NCBI GenBank assembly: GCA_002781805.1
Contig: PFFZ01000069.1
Coordinates: forward strand, 1 to 12,784
DNA length: 12,784 nucleotides
Direction of reading: 5' to 3'
Source: Nitrosopumilales archaeon CG15_BIG_FIL_POST_REV_8_21_14_020_37_12
GTDB lineage: Archaea > Thermoproteota > Nitrososphaeria > Nitrososphaerales > Nitrosopumilaceae
The position numbers and the translations under genes were made by a program. Below are positions 5,618-12,307 of the stretch, one piece after another; the first letter of the stretch is position 1; every line of letters begins with the position of its first letter. The notes under the pieces were generated by a model. The model was not told where the DNA came from, made no database searches, and was given only the letters and a program-made list of their open reading frames with translations.

Positions 5618-5776
5618 CTATTTAAATTTGGTTGCCTTGGTAAAACTGGGCTTGTACTTTTCATCTCTGTTGTTGAACAGCTTGTAGTGACGCTCACAAA
5701 GATTTCGTTTTTCTTTAAACCCTATCTTTACGGTTTGAATGGATTTCATTTTACATTCTGAAATGCTGCATTGCAT
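5618..5776 (-). CDS. Free-standing 52-residue C-C-C-H zinc finger
   Basis: A complete minus-strand frame. From the ATG at 5776 it gives 52 residues (MQCSISECKMKSIQTVKIG first); an ATG at 5782 would add two more. The ligands Cys3, Cys8, Cys27 and His30 form C-x4-C-x18-C-x2-H, with the second half reading RNLCERHYKLF. This matches the short zinc motif found at the ends of many HNH nucleases and phage proteins (Cys-x-x-x-Gly/Glu-Cys, then Gly/Asn-Leu-Cys-x-x-His-Tyr). Here it stands alone with a basic C-terminal tail. The better-placed start is 5776, about 26 bases from a TATA-like box. It probably binds zinc and nucleic acid or protein; partner unknown. It could be cotranscribed with the helical gene downstream, which also has its own promoter. 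Confidence 0.66.
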   Translation of the reverse strand: MQCSISECKMKSIQTVKIGFKEKRNLCERHYKLFNNRDEKYKPSFTKATKFK

Positions 5777-5797
5777 AGACATTTGCTCTTGTAATGG

Positions 5798-5805
5798 TAA
5801 ATAAA
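5798..5805 (-). promoter_or_regulatory. TATA-like box for the C-C-C-H zinc-finger gene
   Basis: On the minus strand TTTATTTA is centred about 26 bases before the ATG at 5776 and only 20 before the ATG at 5782, favouring 5776 as the start. Confidence 0.45.
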
Positions 5806-5839
5806 ATTTTGAAATTATGTTATTACCTGTATTGCTAAC

Positions 5840-5847
5840 TTTTTATG
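5840..5847 (+). promoter_or_regulatory. TATA-like box for the 69-residue hypothetical gene
   Basis: CTTTTATG is centred about 26 bases before the ATG at 5869. It contains the first in-frame ATG (5845), which therefore is unlikely to be in the transcript. Confidence 0.45.
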
Positions 5848-5868
5848 ATTCTAAGCACTCGAAAAATC

Positions 5869-6078
5869 ATGTCTGAAGACGAAAAGGGTAAAAGATTTCT
5901 GGAATTAATTGATGAGCAAAACAATATTCAGTGGAGTATTGTTTCCAAGTTGACATTTCTTGTCAAGTCACAATGGGGCTCATCAGATATCAAAAATGAA
6001 CTAGAATTACTAATTAAACGACATTCTGAAATTACTAAAGAACTTAACAGCCTGGATGATACGAGAAGTCTTCTATAA
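5869..6078 (+). CDS. Small hypothetical helical protein
   Basis: From the ATG at 5869 the product is 69 residues (MSEDEKGKRFLELIDEQNN first); the frame is open to an earlier ATG at 5845, but the TATA-like box overlaps it. The protein is charged and looks like two long helices (residues 5-35 and 40-62), a helical hairpin with no Cys and no membrane segment. It converges on the heme O synthase gene and the two coding ends overlap by six bases (6073-6078). Not recognised; a small regulatory or scaffolding protein is possible. Confidence 0.62.
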   Translation: MSEDEKGKRFLELIDEQNNIQWSIVSKLTFLVKSQWGSSDIKNELELLIKRHSEITKELNSLDDTRSLL

Positions 6079-7005
6079 CGCTGAATCTACCATCAGTGCT
6101 ATGAATAATACTGCCAAGTATGGGCTGGAAAATTTGAATAACGTCCATGAGGCTTTCTCCATAGGTTTTGCAATAACCCATGCTGATATGGCTATCATGA
6201 CTGCACCGGAAACAATTGCAGTCCACAGGTACACCGGACCTACCATGGGCTCTCCATTTTCTGTAGTCAAGAAGAATGGGGCAATAGAAAATACCACCAT
6301 TACAAAAGTTGAAATTGCTATGGTTCTTGCAGACGTTTTTTCAGATTGGACAGCAGTAAGCATTGGCACATTTACCTTGTTATAATCTTCTTTAAAGTGA
6401 AGAGTCAGGGCCCATATGTGCATTGGAATCCATATGAACACCAGTCCTGCCATTGCAAGACCCATTGTCCACAAATCCGACATTGTAACTGCAACCCATC
6501 CGATCATTGGTGGGGCTCCACCACACAATCCTCCCAGTATTATGTTGGTTCTTGAGTTGCGTTTTAACGCATACGAGTAAACTAGAACATTGTTTAACAA
6601 TCCAAATGCAATAAATGATGTGGCCCACAAACCTTGCTCCAATGTGGTTGTAAATGATATTCCAAACGCCAAAACCAGAGAAATTCCTGCAAGAGCCAAT
6701 CCAAAATTCCTTGCTTTCTCAGCCGGGTGGATCCTCTTTGATGGAAGTGGTCGACCCTTGGTTCTTTCCATGATTGCATCAATGTCTCTGTCATGGTAGT
6801 TTGTTAGTGTGTTTGCTGCAGCAGAGCCTGCTGCAACTGAGAATAGTACCAATACCCATGTGGCAGCGGATACCTCTATGTCATAAATATTGGCAGCAGT
6901 AAGAGTTGCGCCAAATGCTGTGAAAACCAGTAGATACCATATCTTTGGCTTTGTTAATTCATAATATACTGCAACGCGTGATTCGGACTTTTGTTTTTGC
7001 ACCAC
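6073..7005 (-). CDS. ctaB: Protoheme IX farnesyltransferase (heme O synthase)
   Basis: A 310-residue UbiA-superfamily membrane protein that transfers a farnesyl-type chain to heme b to give heme O, the precursor of heme A, for heme-copper terminal oxidases. Seen: the first prenyl-diphosphate/Mg site around residues 65-87 (Asn65, Asn69, then DRDIDAIMERTKGRPLP), the central KRNSRTN then LGGLCGGAPPMIGW (residues 148-170), and the second acidic loop HFKEDYNKVNVPML (203-216), which is characteristic of CtaB/CyoE and separates it from the lipid-prenyl branches. About eight to nine membrane helices are expected. The start is GTG at 7005, sharing one base with the TAG of the upstream Lrp gene (TAGTG), so translation is coupled. 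Length is normal for the family. Confidence 0.92.
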   Translation of the reverse strand: MVQKQKSESRVAVYYELTKPKIWYLLVFTAFGATLTAANIYDIEVSAATWVLVLFSVAAGSAAANTLTNYHDRDIDAIMERTKGRPLPSKRIHPAEKARNFGLALAGISLVLAFGISFTTTLEQGLWATSFIAFGLLNNVLVYSYALKRNSRTNIILGGLCGGAPPMIGWVAVTMSDLWTMGLAMAGLVFIWIPMHIWALTLHFKEDYNKVNVPMLTAVQSEKTSARTIAISTFVMVVFSIAPFFLTTENGEPMVGPVYLWTAIVSGAVMIAISAWVIAKPMEKASWTLFKFSSPYLAVLFIALMVDSAL

Positions 7006-7454
7006 TAGTCACTTTCCTTTGATGGCATATATGGCATTGCTTTTGTTCTTGTCTTCATCTCTATGAACGACTCTGATGACTGGATGCCTTCAATTCGTCC
7101 TATGCGCTCTGAAACCATCTTGTGCATCTGGTCTAGGGATTTTGCATACATTGTAACTAAAATATCAAACCTGCCTGTCACTTCGGCTATCTCTCTTACG
7201 CCGTCAATCTTGAACAGCTCTTCAATAATATGATCTCTTTTTTTTGTATCCATGTTGATTCCAGTCAATGCCTTTACATTGTAACCAAGCTCTGTATCAT
7301 TTACAACAATTGTGAATCTTTCAATGAGTTTTCTTTTGACTAGTCGTTTTATTCTAGAATATACTACTGATGAATTCACATTGATTTTCTTTGAAAGCCT
7401 TGGCACTGAAATTGATGCATCATTTGATAATTCAGACAATATATGTAAATCCAA
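7005..7454 (-). CDS. Lrp/AsnC-family transcriptional regulator
   Basis: About 149 residues: an N-terminal winged helix-turn-helix (residues 1-47, with ISVPRLSKKINVNSSVVYSR as the HTH) and a C-terminal RAM/AsnC ligand-binding domain (residues 60-140, with EVTGRFDILVTMYAKS as its Gly-x-x-Asp core). Such proteins form dimers or octamers that bind amino acids or other small ligands. The start is unclear. In frame upstream lie KVDD before Leu-Asp-Leu, the usual family beginning, but no ATG or GTG precedes them before a stop at 7473; TTG at 7454 is the first standard candidate. The gene overlaps ctaB by one base, so it forms an operon with heme O synthase and may regulate it or itself. Confidence 0.88.
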   Translation of the reverse strand: MDLHILSELSNDASISVPRLSKKINVNSSVVYSRIKRLVKRKLIERFTIVVNDTELGYNVKALTGINMDTKKRDHIIEELFKIDGVREIAEVTGRFDILVTMYAKSLDQMHKMVSERIGRIEGIQSSESFIEMKTRTKAMPYMPSKESD

Positions 7455-7505
7455 ATCATCAACTTTTGCCGTTTAAAACACCTGAAACGATCTAGATTTC
7501 TGGTT

Positions 7506-7513
7506 CTTATAAA
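7506..7513 (-). promoter_or_regulatory. TATA-like box for the Lrp-ctaB operon
   Basis: On the minus strand TTTATAAG is the most consensus-like TATA box in the window. The predicted transcription start is near 7482, which would leave a leader of about 28 bases before TTG at 7454. The leader begins with AGGTG, a possible Shine-Dalgarno element, unlike the leaderless neighbours. Confidence 0.5.
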
Positions 7514-7523
7514 GTTATTATTG

Positions 7524-7539
7524 AAAAAATTGCAAAAAA
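7524..7539 (-). terminator. Double T-run after aspartate-semialdehyde dehydrogenase
   Basis: Minus-strand reading after the stop at 7543 gives two runs of six T separated by a few bases, the usual archaeal intrinsic terminator. It lies just before the promoter of the Lrp gene on the same strand, separating the two transcripts. Confidence 0.5.
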
Positions 7540-7542
7540 TAT

Positions 7543-8619
7543 CTAGATTTTTCCTTTTTTGTAAAGCATCTCTGCTAGCAATACAGCACCTTTTGCAGAA
7601 CCCATCTTTTTGTTATGTGAAAATAGCATATACTTGAGGCCATTGTCAAACAGTTCTTCTCTTTCCACTCTGCCGATTGTTGTAGTCATTCCTCCACCAA
7701 CTTCTCTTTCCATTCTTGGTTGAGGTCTGGTTGGATCGTCATGAAATGCATAGTAATCTTTTGGCGCAGAAGGCAATCCTGCAACTGATATCTCCTTGTT
7801 GTATTGATTGTATGTCTCCTTTGCCAATGCCGGATCTATTTCCTTATCTGTTTCAACAAATACCGATTCTGTGTGACCATCAATTACCGGTACACGAGTA
7901 CATGTGCAACTAACTCTAATGTCTGCATCTACAATTTTACCGTCTTTTAATTTACCAAGAATCTTTCTAGTTTCAGTCCTGACTTTTCCTTCCTCTTTTG
8001 GTATATACGGAATTATGTTATCGGTAATGCCCATTGCTGATACCCCTGACTTTCCACCGCCTGATATTGCCTGCATTGATGTCATCATGACCTTCTTTGC
8101 ACCATATTTTTCAAGTAATGGCTTGAGGGTAATTGCAAGCCCAGTTGTGGTGCAGTTTGGAAGTGGGGCAACCCATCCTTTCCAATTTCGATTCTTTTTC
8201 TGAATGTCTAGAAGATCAGCTTGTTCGTCATTTATACCTGGAATTAAAATTGGCACATCGTCTTCGTACCTATAAGCAGAACTAGTTGAAATCACGGGAA
8301 CCTCTGCTGCCATCTTGGTTTCAATGTCTCTTGCAGCAACTGATTCAACTGCTGAAAACACTAAATCAAGCTGAGAAGTATCAATCTCATCTATTCCTCT
8401 AACTGTCATATTTTTGATATATTCTGGGATTTCTCCCCCTACATCCCATGAAACAATTCCGCTTGCATCTCTAATGGCATCAAGATACTTTTTGCCGGCA
8501 GAACGCTCCGACGCTGCAATTTGTGTAACCTCAAACCAAGGATGATTGTCTAAAGACTGGACAAATTCCTGACCTACAGCACCGGTTACACCTATGATTG
8601 CAACTCTTTTCTTCTCCAT
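7543..8619 (-). CDS. asd: Aspartate-semialdehyde dehydrogenase (archaeal/fungal type)
   Basis: A 358-residue enzyme of the Asd family, which reduces aspartyl phosphate to aspartate semialdehyde with NAD(P)H on the way to Lys, Thr and Met. Seen: the nucleotide-binding loop GVTGAVGQEF (10-19), the catalytic Cys156 in APLPNCTTTG, SMQAISGGGKSG (181-192) and SCTCTRVPVIDGHT (237-250), with Arg242 and His249 as substrate-binding and catalytic residues. The SCTCTRVPV form belongs to the archaeal/fungal branch. In 3-hydroxypropionate/4-hydroxybutyrate organisms malonyl- and succinyl-CoA reductases arose from this same family, so a CoA-reductase role should be kept open. It starts at an ATG preceded by a TATA-like box at leaderless spacing. 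Confidence 0.93.
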   Translation of the reverse strand: MEKKRVAIIGVTGAVGQEFVQSLDNHPWFEVTQIAASERSAGKKYLDAIRDASGIVSWDVGGEIPEYIKNMTVRGIDEIDTSQLDLVFSAVESVAARDIETKMAAEVPVISTSSAYRYEDDVPILIPGINDEQADLLDIQKKNRNWKGWVAPLPNCTTTGLAITLKPLLEKYGAKKVMMTSMQAISGGGKSGVSAMGITDNIIPYIPKEEGKVRTETRKILGKLKDGKIVDADIRVSCTCTRVPVIDGHTESVFVETDKEIDPALAKETYNQYNKEISVAGLPSAPKDYYAFHDDPTRPQPRMEREVGGGMTTTIGRVEREELFDNGLKYMLFSHNKKMGSAKGAVLLAEMLYKKGKI

Positions 8620-8643
8620 GTTCTAATCATAGAACAATTTCAA

Positions 8644-8660
8644 TTAATAATCGTTATTGG
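8644..8660. promoter_or_regulatory. Divergent promoter between asd and the cobalamin operon
   Basis: On the minus strand ATTATTAA (8644-8651) is centred about 28 bases before the asd ATG. On the plus strand a weaker GTTATTGG (8653-8660) is about 28 bases before the ATG at 8685. The whole intergenic gap is 65 bases, too short for a cobalamin riboswitch. Confidence 0.42.
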
Positions 8661-8684
8661 CATTACCAAAAGATACTATATCAC

Positions 8685-9794
8685 ATGGTACTATCTGGAA
8701 CTGTGAAAATAAGGGCAAAACCTGCATTTGAGGCCCACAATCCTGTAATTCATGGCGGTCTGTCTTCAAAAAATACCAACATTTCTGGAATTGTGGATTT
8801 TAGCTCAAATGTGACTCCTGCAGGCATGCCAAGACAAGTAAAAAATACGCTGTACAAGCAAATTGAAAAGATCAATGACTATCCTGACATCAGATCCTCC
8901 AAACTTCTATTTGCACTATCCAAGTATTCCCAAATACCTCAATCCAATCTAATTGCAGGAAACGGTGCAGTGGAAATCATTTACAATTTCTGTAACGCCT
9001 TTCTGTCAAAAAATACTCCAGTACTAATCCCAATACCTACCTTTGGAGAGTATGAGGCTGCCTCAAAACTAAACACCCCTAAAATCTTGTATTTTAAAAC
9101 AATGGACTTGTCACAAGATCTGGATCGATTTATTTCCCAAATTCCAAAAAATGGATGTGTCTTTGTCTGCAATCCAAATAATCCTACAGGTAAACTTGTT
9201 TTTAAAAAAGAGATGCTCAAAATTATCCGCACTGCAAAAAAACAAAACTCACTGGTATTTGTTGATGAATGTTTTATAGAACTGGTTCCAGAGTCTGATC
9301 AGTCAGTAATATCAAGCGTTACAAAATTTGATAATCTTGTTGTTCTTCGATCGCTTACAAAATCATTTGGGCTTGCAGGAATACGAGTTGGTTATGCCGC
9401 ATCCTCCAAGTATGTTATATCTATCTTGAAAAAGATAAAGATTCCATGGAGTGTTAACCTGATGGCAGAGCATGCCGCAATAACTGCACTGAATCATACA
9501 TCCCATCTATCCAAATCAAACTTTATAATAAAAAAAGAATATGCTTTTCTCAAAAATAAAATTGCTCGCATGGACGGTTTTGAATTAATTGAATCGTCTA
9601 CAAATTTTATCTTGGTTAAGACAAAACATGATTCATCAGAATTGCAAAAAAAATTACTTGAAAAAAAAATACTCGTTCGTGACTGCAAAAACTTTGCTGG
9701 GTTGAATAATCACTTTATTAGAATAGCAATAAAGTCTCACAAAGACAATCTTAAACTTGTTCAAGCTCTGGAGAAAATCATATGGCATCCCTGA
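8685..9794 (+). CDS. cobD: Threonine-phosphate decarboxylase-like PLP enzyme (CobD/CobC, HisC-like fold)
   Basis: A 369-residue fold-type I PLP enzyme from the ATG at 8685; the frame is open further upstream but that part overlaps asd and its promoter. Seen, numbered from 8685: an early HGG (about 23-25) with VDFSSNVTPAGMP, the cofactor-binding GNGAVEII (92-99), NPNNPTG (163-169), VDECF (193-197, Asp194 pairing with the pyridine N) and the PLP lysine Lys226 in RSLTKSFGLAGIR. The sequence is close to histidinol-phosphate aminotransferase, but the N-terminal HGG and its place at the head of a cobalamin operon favour L-threonine O-3-phosphate decarboxylase, which makes aminopropanol phosphate for the nucleotide loop. 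It overlaps cobQ by 13 bases. Histidine synthesis is the alternative. Confidence 0.82.
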   Translation: MVLSGTVKIRAKPAFEAHNPVIHGGLSSKNTNISGIVDFSSNVTPAGMPRQVKNTLYKQIEKINDYPDIRSSKLLFALSKYSQIPQSNLIAGNGAVEIIYNFCNAFLSKNTPVLIPIPTFGEYEAASKLNTPKILYFKTMDLSQDLDRFISQIPKNGCVFVCNPNNPTGKLVFKKEMLKIIRTAKKQNSLVFVDECFIELVPESDQSVISSVTKFDNLVVLRSLTKSFGLAGIRVGYAASSKYVISILKKIKIPWSVNLMAEHAAITALNHTSHLSKSNFIIKKEYAFLKNKIARMDGFELIESSTNFILVKTKHDSSELQKKLLEKKILVRDCKNFAGLNNHFIRIAIKSHKDNLKLVQALEKIIWHP

Positions 9795-10621
9795 TGATAC
9801 AAGGAACATCGTCTGGTGCAGGAAAAACCACTCTGGTTGCGGCACTGTGCAGGATTTTTTCTGACAAGGGTTACTCTGTTGCTCCCTTCAAATCTCAAAA
9901 CATGTCCAATTTTTCATATATTGGAAAAGACTTTGAGATATCTCGTGCACAGGCACTACAGGCAATAGCTGCACGATGTCAAATCACGCCTGATCTTAAC
10001 CCGCTTCTGTTAAAGCCACTTGGAAATTACTACAGCACTGTATACATACATGGAAAAAAATTCAGGAAAATGCATGCCACAGAATACTATCAAAAATTTG
10101 TGCGAACTAGAGGCGTGCTATTGGCCACAGAATCCCTTACGCGTTTGCAACAAAACCATGATCTTGTAATCTTGGAAGGTGCCGGCTCGCCTGCAGAGAT
10201 TAATCTTGAAAAATTCGACATTGCCAATATGAAGATGGCTCAAATAGCAAAAGCTCCTGTATTGCTGATAACTGACATTGACAGAGGCGGTTCTTTTGCA
10301 AGCATTGTGGGTACTATGGCACTCCTTGACAGCAAATACAGAAAACTTGTCAAGGGCTTTGTGATAAACAAGTTCAGAGGAGATGTAACTCTCTTAAAGC
10401 CAGGGTTCAAAAAAATCAAAGAAAAAACAAAAAGATCGGTACTGGGCGTGATACCAATGTTTAATTTTGATCTACCCGAAGAAGATTCGCTAAATGTAAA
10501 AGCAAAAGATATGGCCTGGAGCAGAAAAAACATTGACAAAATGGATTCTGAAATTGATAAACTAGGCAAGTTTGTAAATAAAAATTTGAATATTAAAGAA
10601 ATTGAGAGAATGATCAAATGA
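9782..10621 (+). CDS. cobQ: Cobyric acid synthase lacking the glutamine amidotransferase domain
   Basis: A 279-residue protein, while family members usually have near 480-500. CobQ amidates four side chains of the corrin ring using ATP and glutamine. Seen: the P-loop QGTSSGAGKTTL (7-18), APFKSQNMSNFS (34-45), EISRAQALQA (52-61), NPLLLKP (73-79), EGAGSPAEINL (132-142), DIANM, DIDRGGSFAS (165-174), NKFRGD (196-201) and LPEEDSL (231-237). This is the complete dethiobiotin-synthetase-like domain. The usual C-terminal class I amidotransferase domain with its Cys nucleophile is absent; after the LPEEDSL motif only about 40 residues remain, ending in IDKLGKFVNKNLNIKEIERM, which resembles the very last helix of full-length CobQ. 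The stop overlaps cbiB (ATGA), so no remnant DNA is left. The ammonia source must be separate or free ammonium. Confidence 0.88.
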   Translation: MASLMIQGTSSGAGKTTLVAALCRIFSDKGYSVAPFKSQNMSNFSYIGKDFEISRAQALQAIAARCQITPDLNPLLLKPLGNYYSTVYIHGKKFRKMHATEYYQKFVRTRGVLLATESLTRLQQNHDLVILEGAGSPAEINLEKFDIANMKMAQIAKAPVLLITDIDRGGSFASIVGTMALLDSKYRKLVKGFVINKFRGDVTLLKPGFKKIKEKTKRSVLGVIPMFNFDLPEEDSLNVKAKDMAWSRKNIDKMDSEIDKLGKFVNKNLNIKEIERMIK

Positions 10622-11589
10622 TAATAGAATCCATTTTGGTTGTATTTTTTGCGTTGGGGTTGGATTTTTTATTTGGAGATCCAAAAAACAAATTTCATCC
10701 TACCGTGTGGATTGGTAGATTGATTGCCAAATTGATCACTGCATTCAAAAACACATCACATACATTTGAAAAGATTCTGGGTGTTTTTGTAATTTTGATC
10801 TCGGTTGGTACTGTTGTATTATTTTTGCTTTTGATAGATGTTGGACTGAATCTGATCACAGTTGAGATCTTTTCAGTGATAGCTACAGTTGTTATCGGAG
10901 CAATTTTGTTAAAGACGACCATTGCTGTAAAAGGGATGGAAAAACACGCAATGGCAGTGGTTCATAGTTTGCAACATGACGATATGGCTTCTGCCAGGGA
11001 CAACTTATCAATGATTGTCAAGAGGAACACAAAGAACTTGGATAAAAACCACGTAATTTCAGGCGTGATAGAAAGCATCAGCGAAAATACCGTAGATGGG
11101 GTAACTGGTCCTTTGTTCTACTTTGGATTGTTTGGTATTCCGGGGGCATTTGTTTACAGAGTTGTCAACACTGCAGATTCTATGATTGGTTATAAAACTG
11201 AAATCTTCAAAGACATTGGGTGGTTTGGTGCAAACTGTGACAAGCTGCTAAATTACATTCCCTCAAGGCTTACTGCACTGACTATGATTCTAAGCGCAAT
11301 GATTCTTAAAAATGACTGGAAAAAATCATACGAAATAATGATGCGAGACGGGAGAAAAACAGAAAGTCCCAATGCAGGCTATCCGATGGCAGCAATTGCA
11401 GGCGCACTTGGAAAACGATTTGAAAAAATTGATCACTATTCACTTGGTGATGGCGATGTCTCGTTTTCAACTGATCATATAAGATCAGCTATAACTCTGA
11501 TGAAGGTAACGGCGGTAATTTTTTCCAGCCTTATTGTTGTACCAATGATCTTGGCTTTGTCTTATCTTGGTTGGTGGTTCCATGCTTAA
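10618..11589 (+). CDS. cbiB: Adenosylcobinamide-phosphate synthase (CbiB)
   Basis: A 323-residue membrane protein, usual length, which joins the aminopropanol arm to adenosylcobyric acid. Seen: the N-terminal LDFLFGDP then HPTVWIGRL, the central ESISENTVDGVTGPLFY (about 151-167), NTADSMIGYK, NYIPSRLTAL and SPNAGYPMAAIAGALG, all family landmarks. Several hydrophobic segments (about 4-17, 55-100, 160-180, 215-228, 298-318) indicate multiple membrane helices. In the segment after GWFGAN the usual Asp-Asp pair reads Asp-Lys, a small departure. Its ATG overlaps the cobQ stop (ATGA) and its end overlaps cobS by eight bases, so translation of this operon is tightly coupled. It uses the product of the PLP enzyme at 8685 as its likely substrate arm. 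Confidence 0.93.
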   Translation: MIIESILVVFFALGLDFLFGDPKNKFHPTVWIGRLIAKLITAFKNTSHTFEKILGVFVILISVGTVVLFLLLIDVGLNLITVEIFSVIATVVIGAILLKTTIAVKGMEKHAMAVVHSLQHDDMASARDNLSMIVKRNTKNLDKNHVISGVIESISENTVDGVTGPLFYFGLFGIPGAFVYRVVNTADSMIGYKTEIFKDIGWFGANCDKLLNYIPSRLTALTMILSAMILKNDWKKSYEIMMRDGRKTESPNAGYPMAAIAGALGKRFEKIDHYSLGDGDVSFSTDHIRSAITLMKVTAVIFSSLIVVPMILALSYLGWWFHA

Positions 11590-12307
11590 AGAGATAGGTT
11601 CAGTCTTTTCATTTCTAACAGTACTTCCTGCAGGAAATTCAAATCTTGAGACGACAGCAAGATACATGTACATTTTTCCGATAGTTGGTATTGTAATCGG
11701 TCTGATTGTGGGTTCTATCGGATTTGGCCTGTCTATATTTTTGGATCCATTGATTGTGGGACTCTTAGTTGTTGTATCTCTTGCCATTATAACTGGAATA
11801 CATCATACAGATGGATTGGCAGACTTTGCTGATGGACTGATGGTCAAAGGTACCAAAGAAAAGAAGCTTGCAGCAATGAAGGATATCTCTACAGGCTCTG
11901 CAGGAATTGTGGCAATTGTGTTGTATGTGGTGGGATTGATCATCGCATTGTCTTTGGCCACTGGATATCAGCTCTTTTTGGCAATTTTGTTGAGTGAGAT
12001 ATTGGCCAAGTTCTCTATGGTGTTGATGGCAAGCATAGGAAAATCTGCCTCGTTGGGCTCAAACTCGCCTTTTGTAGATCTGATGAAAAACAGAAAGAAG
12101 CTTGCAGTGGCATCTATCATAACAATAATCCCGCTTGTATTGCTTGGAGGGGGAGCGGGGCTGGTAATTTTTGGCAGTGGAATAGCACTGACTCTCTTTC
12201 TGGTAGGGATGTCTGCACGCAGTTTTGGAGGGATTACGGGTGATGTTCTTGGCGCTACTAATGAACTTACTAGACTTGCATCTATTCTAATTTTTGTTTC
12301 GATATGA
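11582..12307 (+). CDS. cobS: Adenosylcobinamide-GDP ribazoletransferase (cobalamin synthase)
   Basis: A 241-residue integral membrane enzyme that joins adenosylcobinamide-GDP to alpha-ribazole (or its phosphate), closing the nucleotide loop. Seen: FSFLTVLPAGN at the N terminus (FxTxxP family start), the Mg-binding HHTDGLADFADGLM (about 74-87) and the C-terminal FGGITGDVLGATNELTRL. Six or so hydrophobic segments follow the family pattern. The ATG at 11582 was chosen because it gives the normal beginning of the family (MLKEIGSVFSFLT); a TTG at 11567 would add five residues. The gene overlaps cbiB by eight bases and cobY by four (ATGA). Length is typical. Confidence 0.93.
   Translation: MLKEIGSVFSFLTVLPAGNSNLETTARYMYIFPIVGIVIGLIVGSIGFGLSIFLDPLIVGLLVVVSLAIITGIHHTDGLADFADGLMVKGTKEKKLAAMKDISTGSAGIVAIVLYVVGLIIALSLATGYQLFLAILLSEILAKFSMVLMASIGKSASLGSNSPFVDLMKNRKKLAVASIITIIPLVLLGGGAGLVIFGSGIALTLFLVGMSARSFGGITGDVLGATNELTRLASILIFVSI

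Noticed and set aside
5552..5761. Plus-strand 69-residue frame rich in Phe and Leu
   Set aside because: Antisense to the C-C-C-H zinc-finger gene and its Lys codons; no promoter at the right distance.
6056..6628. Several frames on both strands inside ctaB
   Set aside because: They overlap a gene with complete family motifs and show no recognisable product.
7904..8203. Plus-strand 99-residue frame inside asd
   Set aside because: Antisense to the catalytic region of a complete Asd; composition is that of a reverse-strand shadow.
8598..8684. 29-residue N-terminal extension of the PLP enzyme
   Set aside because: It overlaps the asd start and both promoters and does not resemble the family; the ATG at 8685 gives a normal beginning.
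8620..8684. Cobalamin riboswitch upstream of the cobalamin operon
   Set aside because: The gap is only 65 bases, shared with a divergent promoter, and no B12-box-like sequence was seen; this control is also mainly bacterial.
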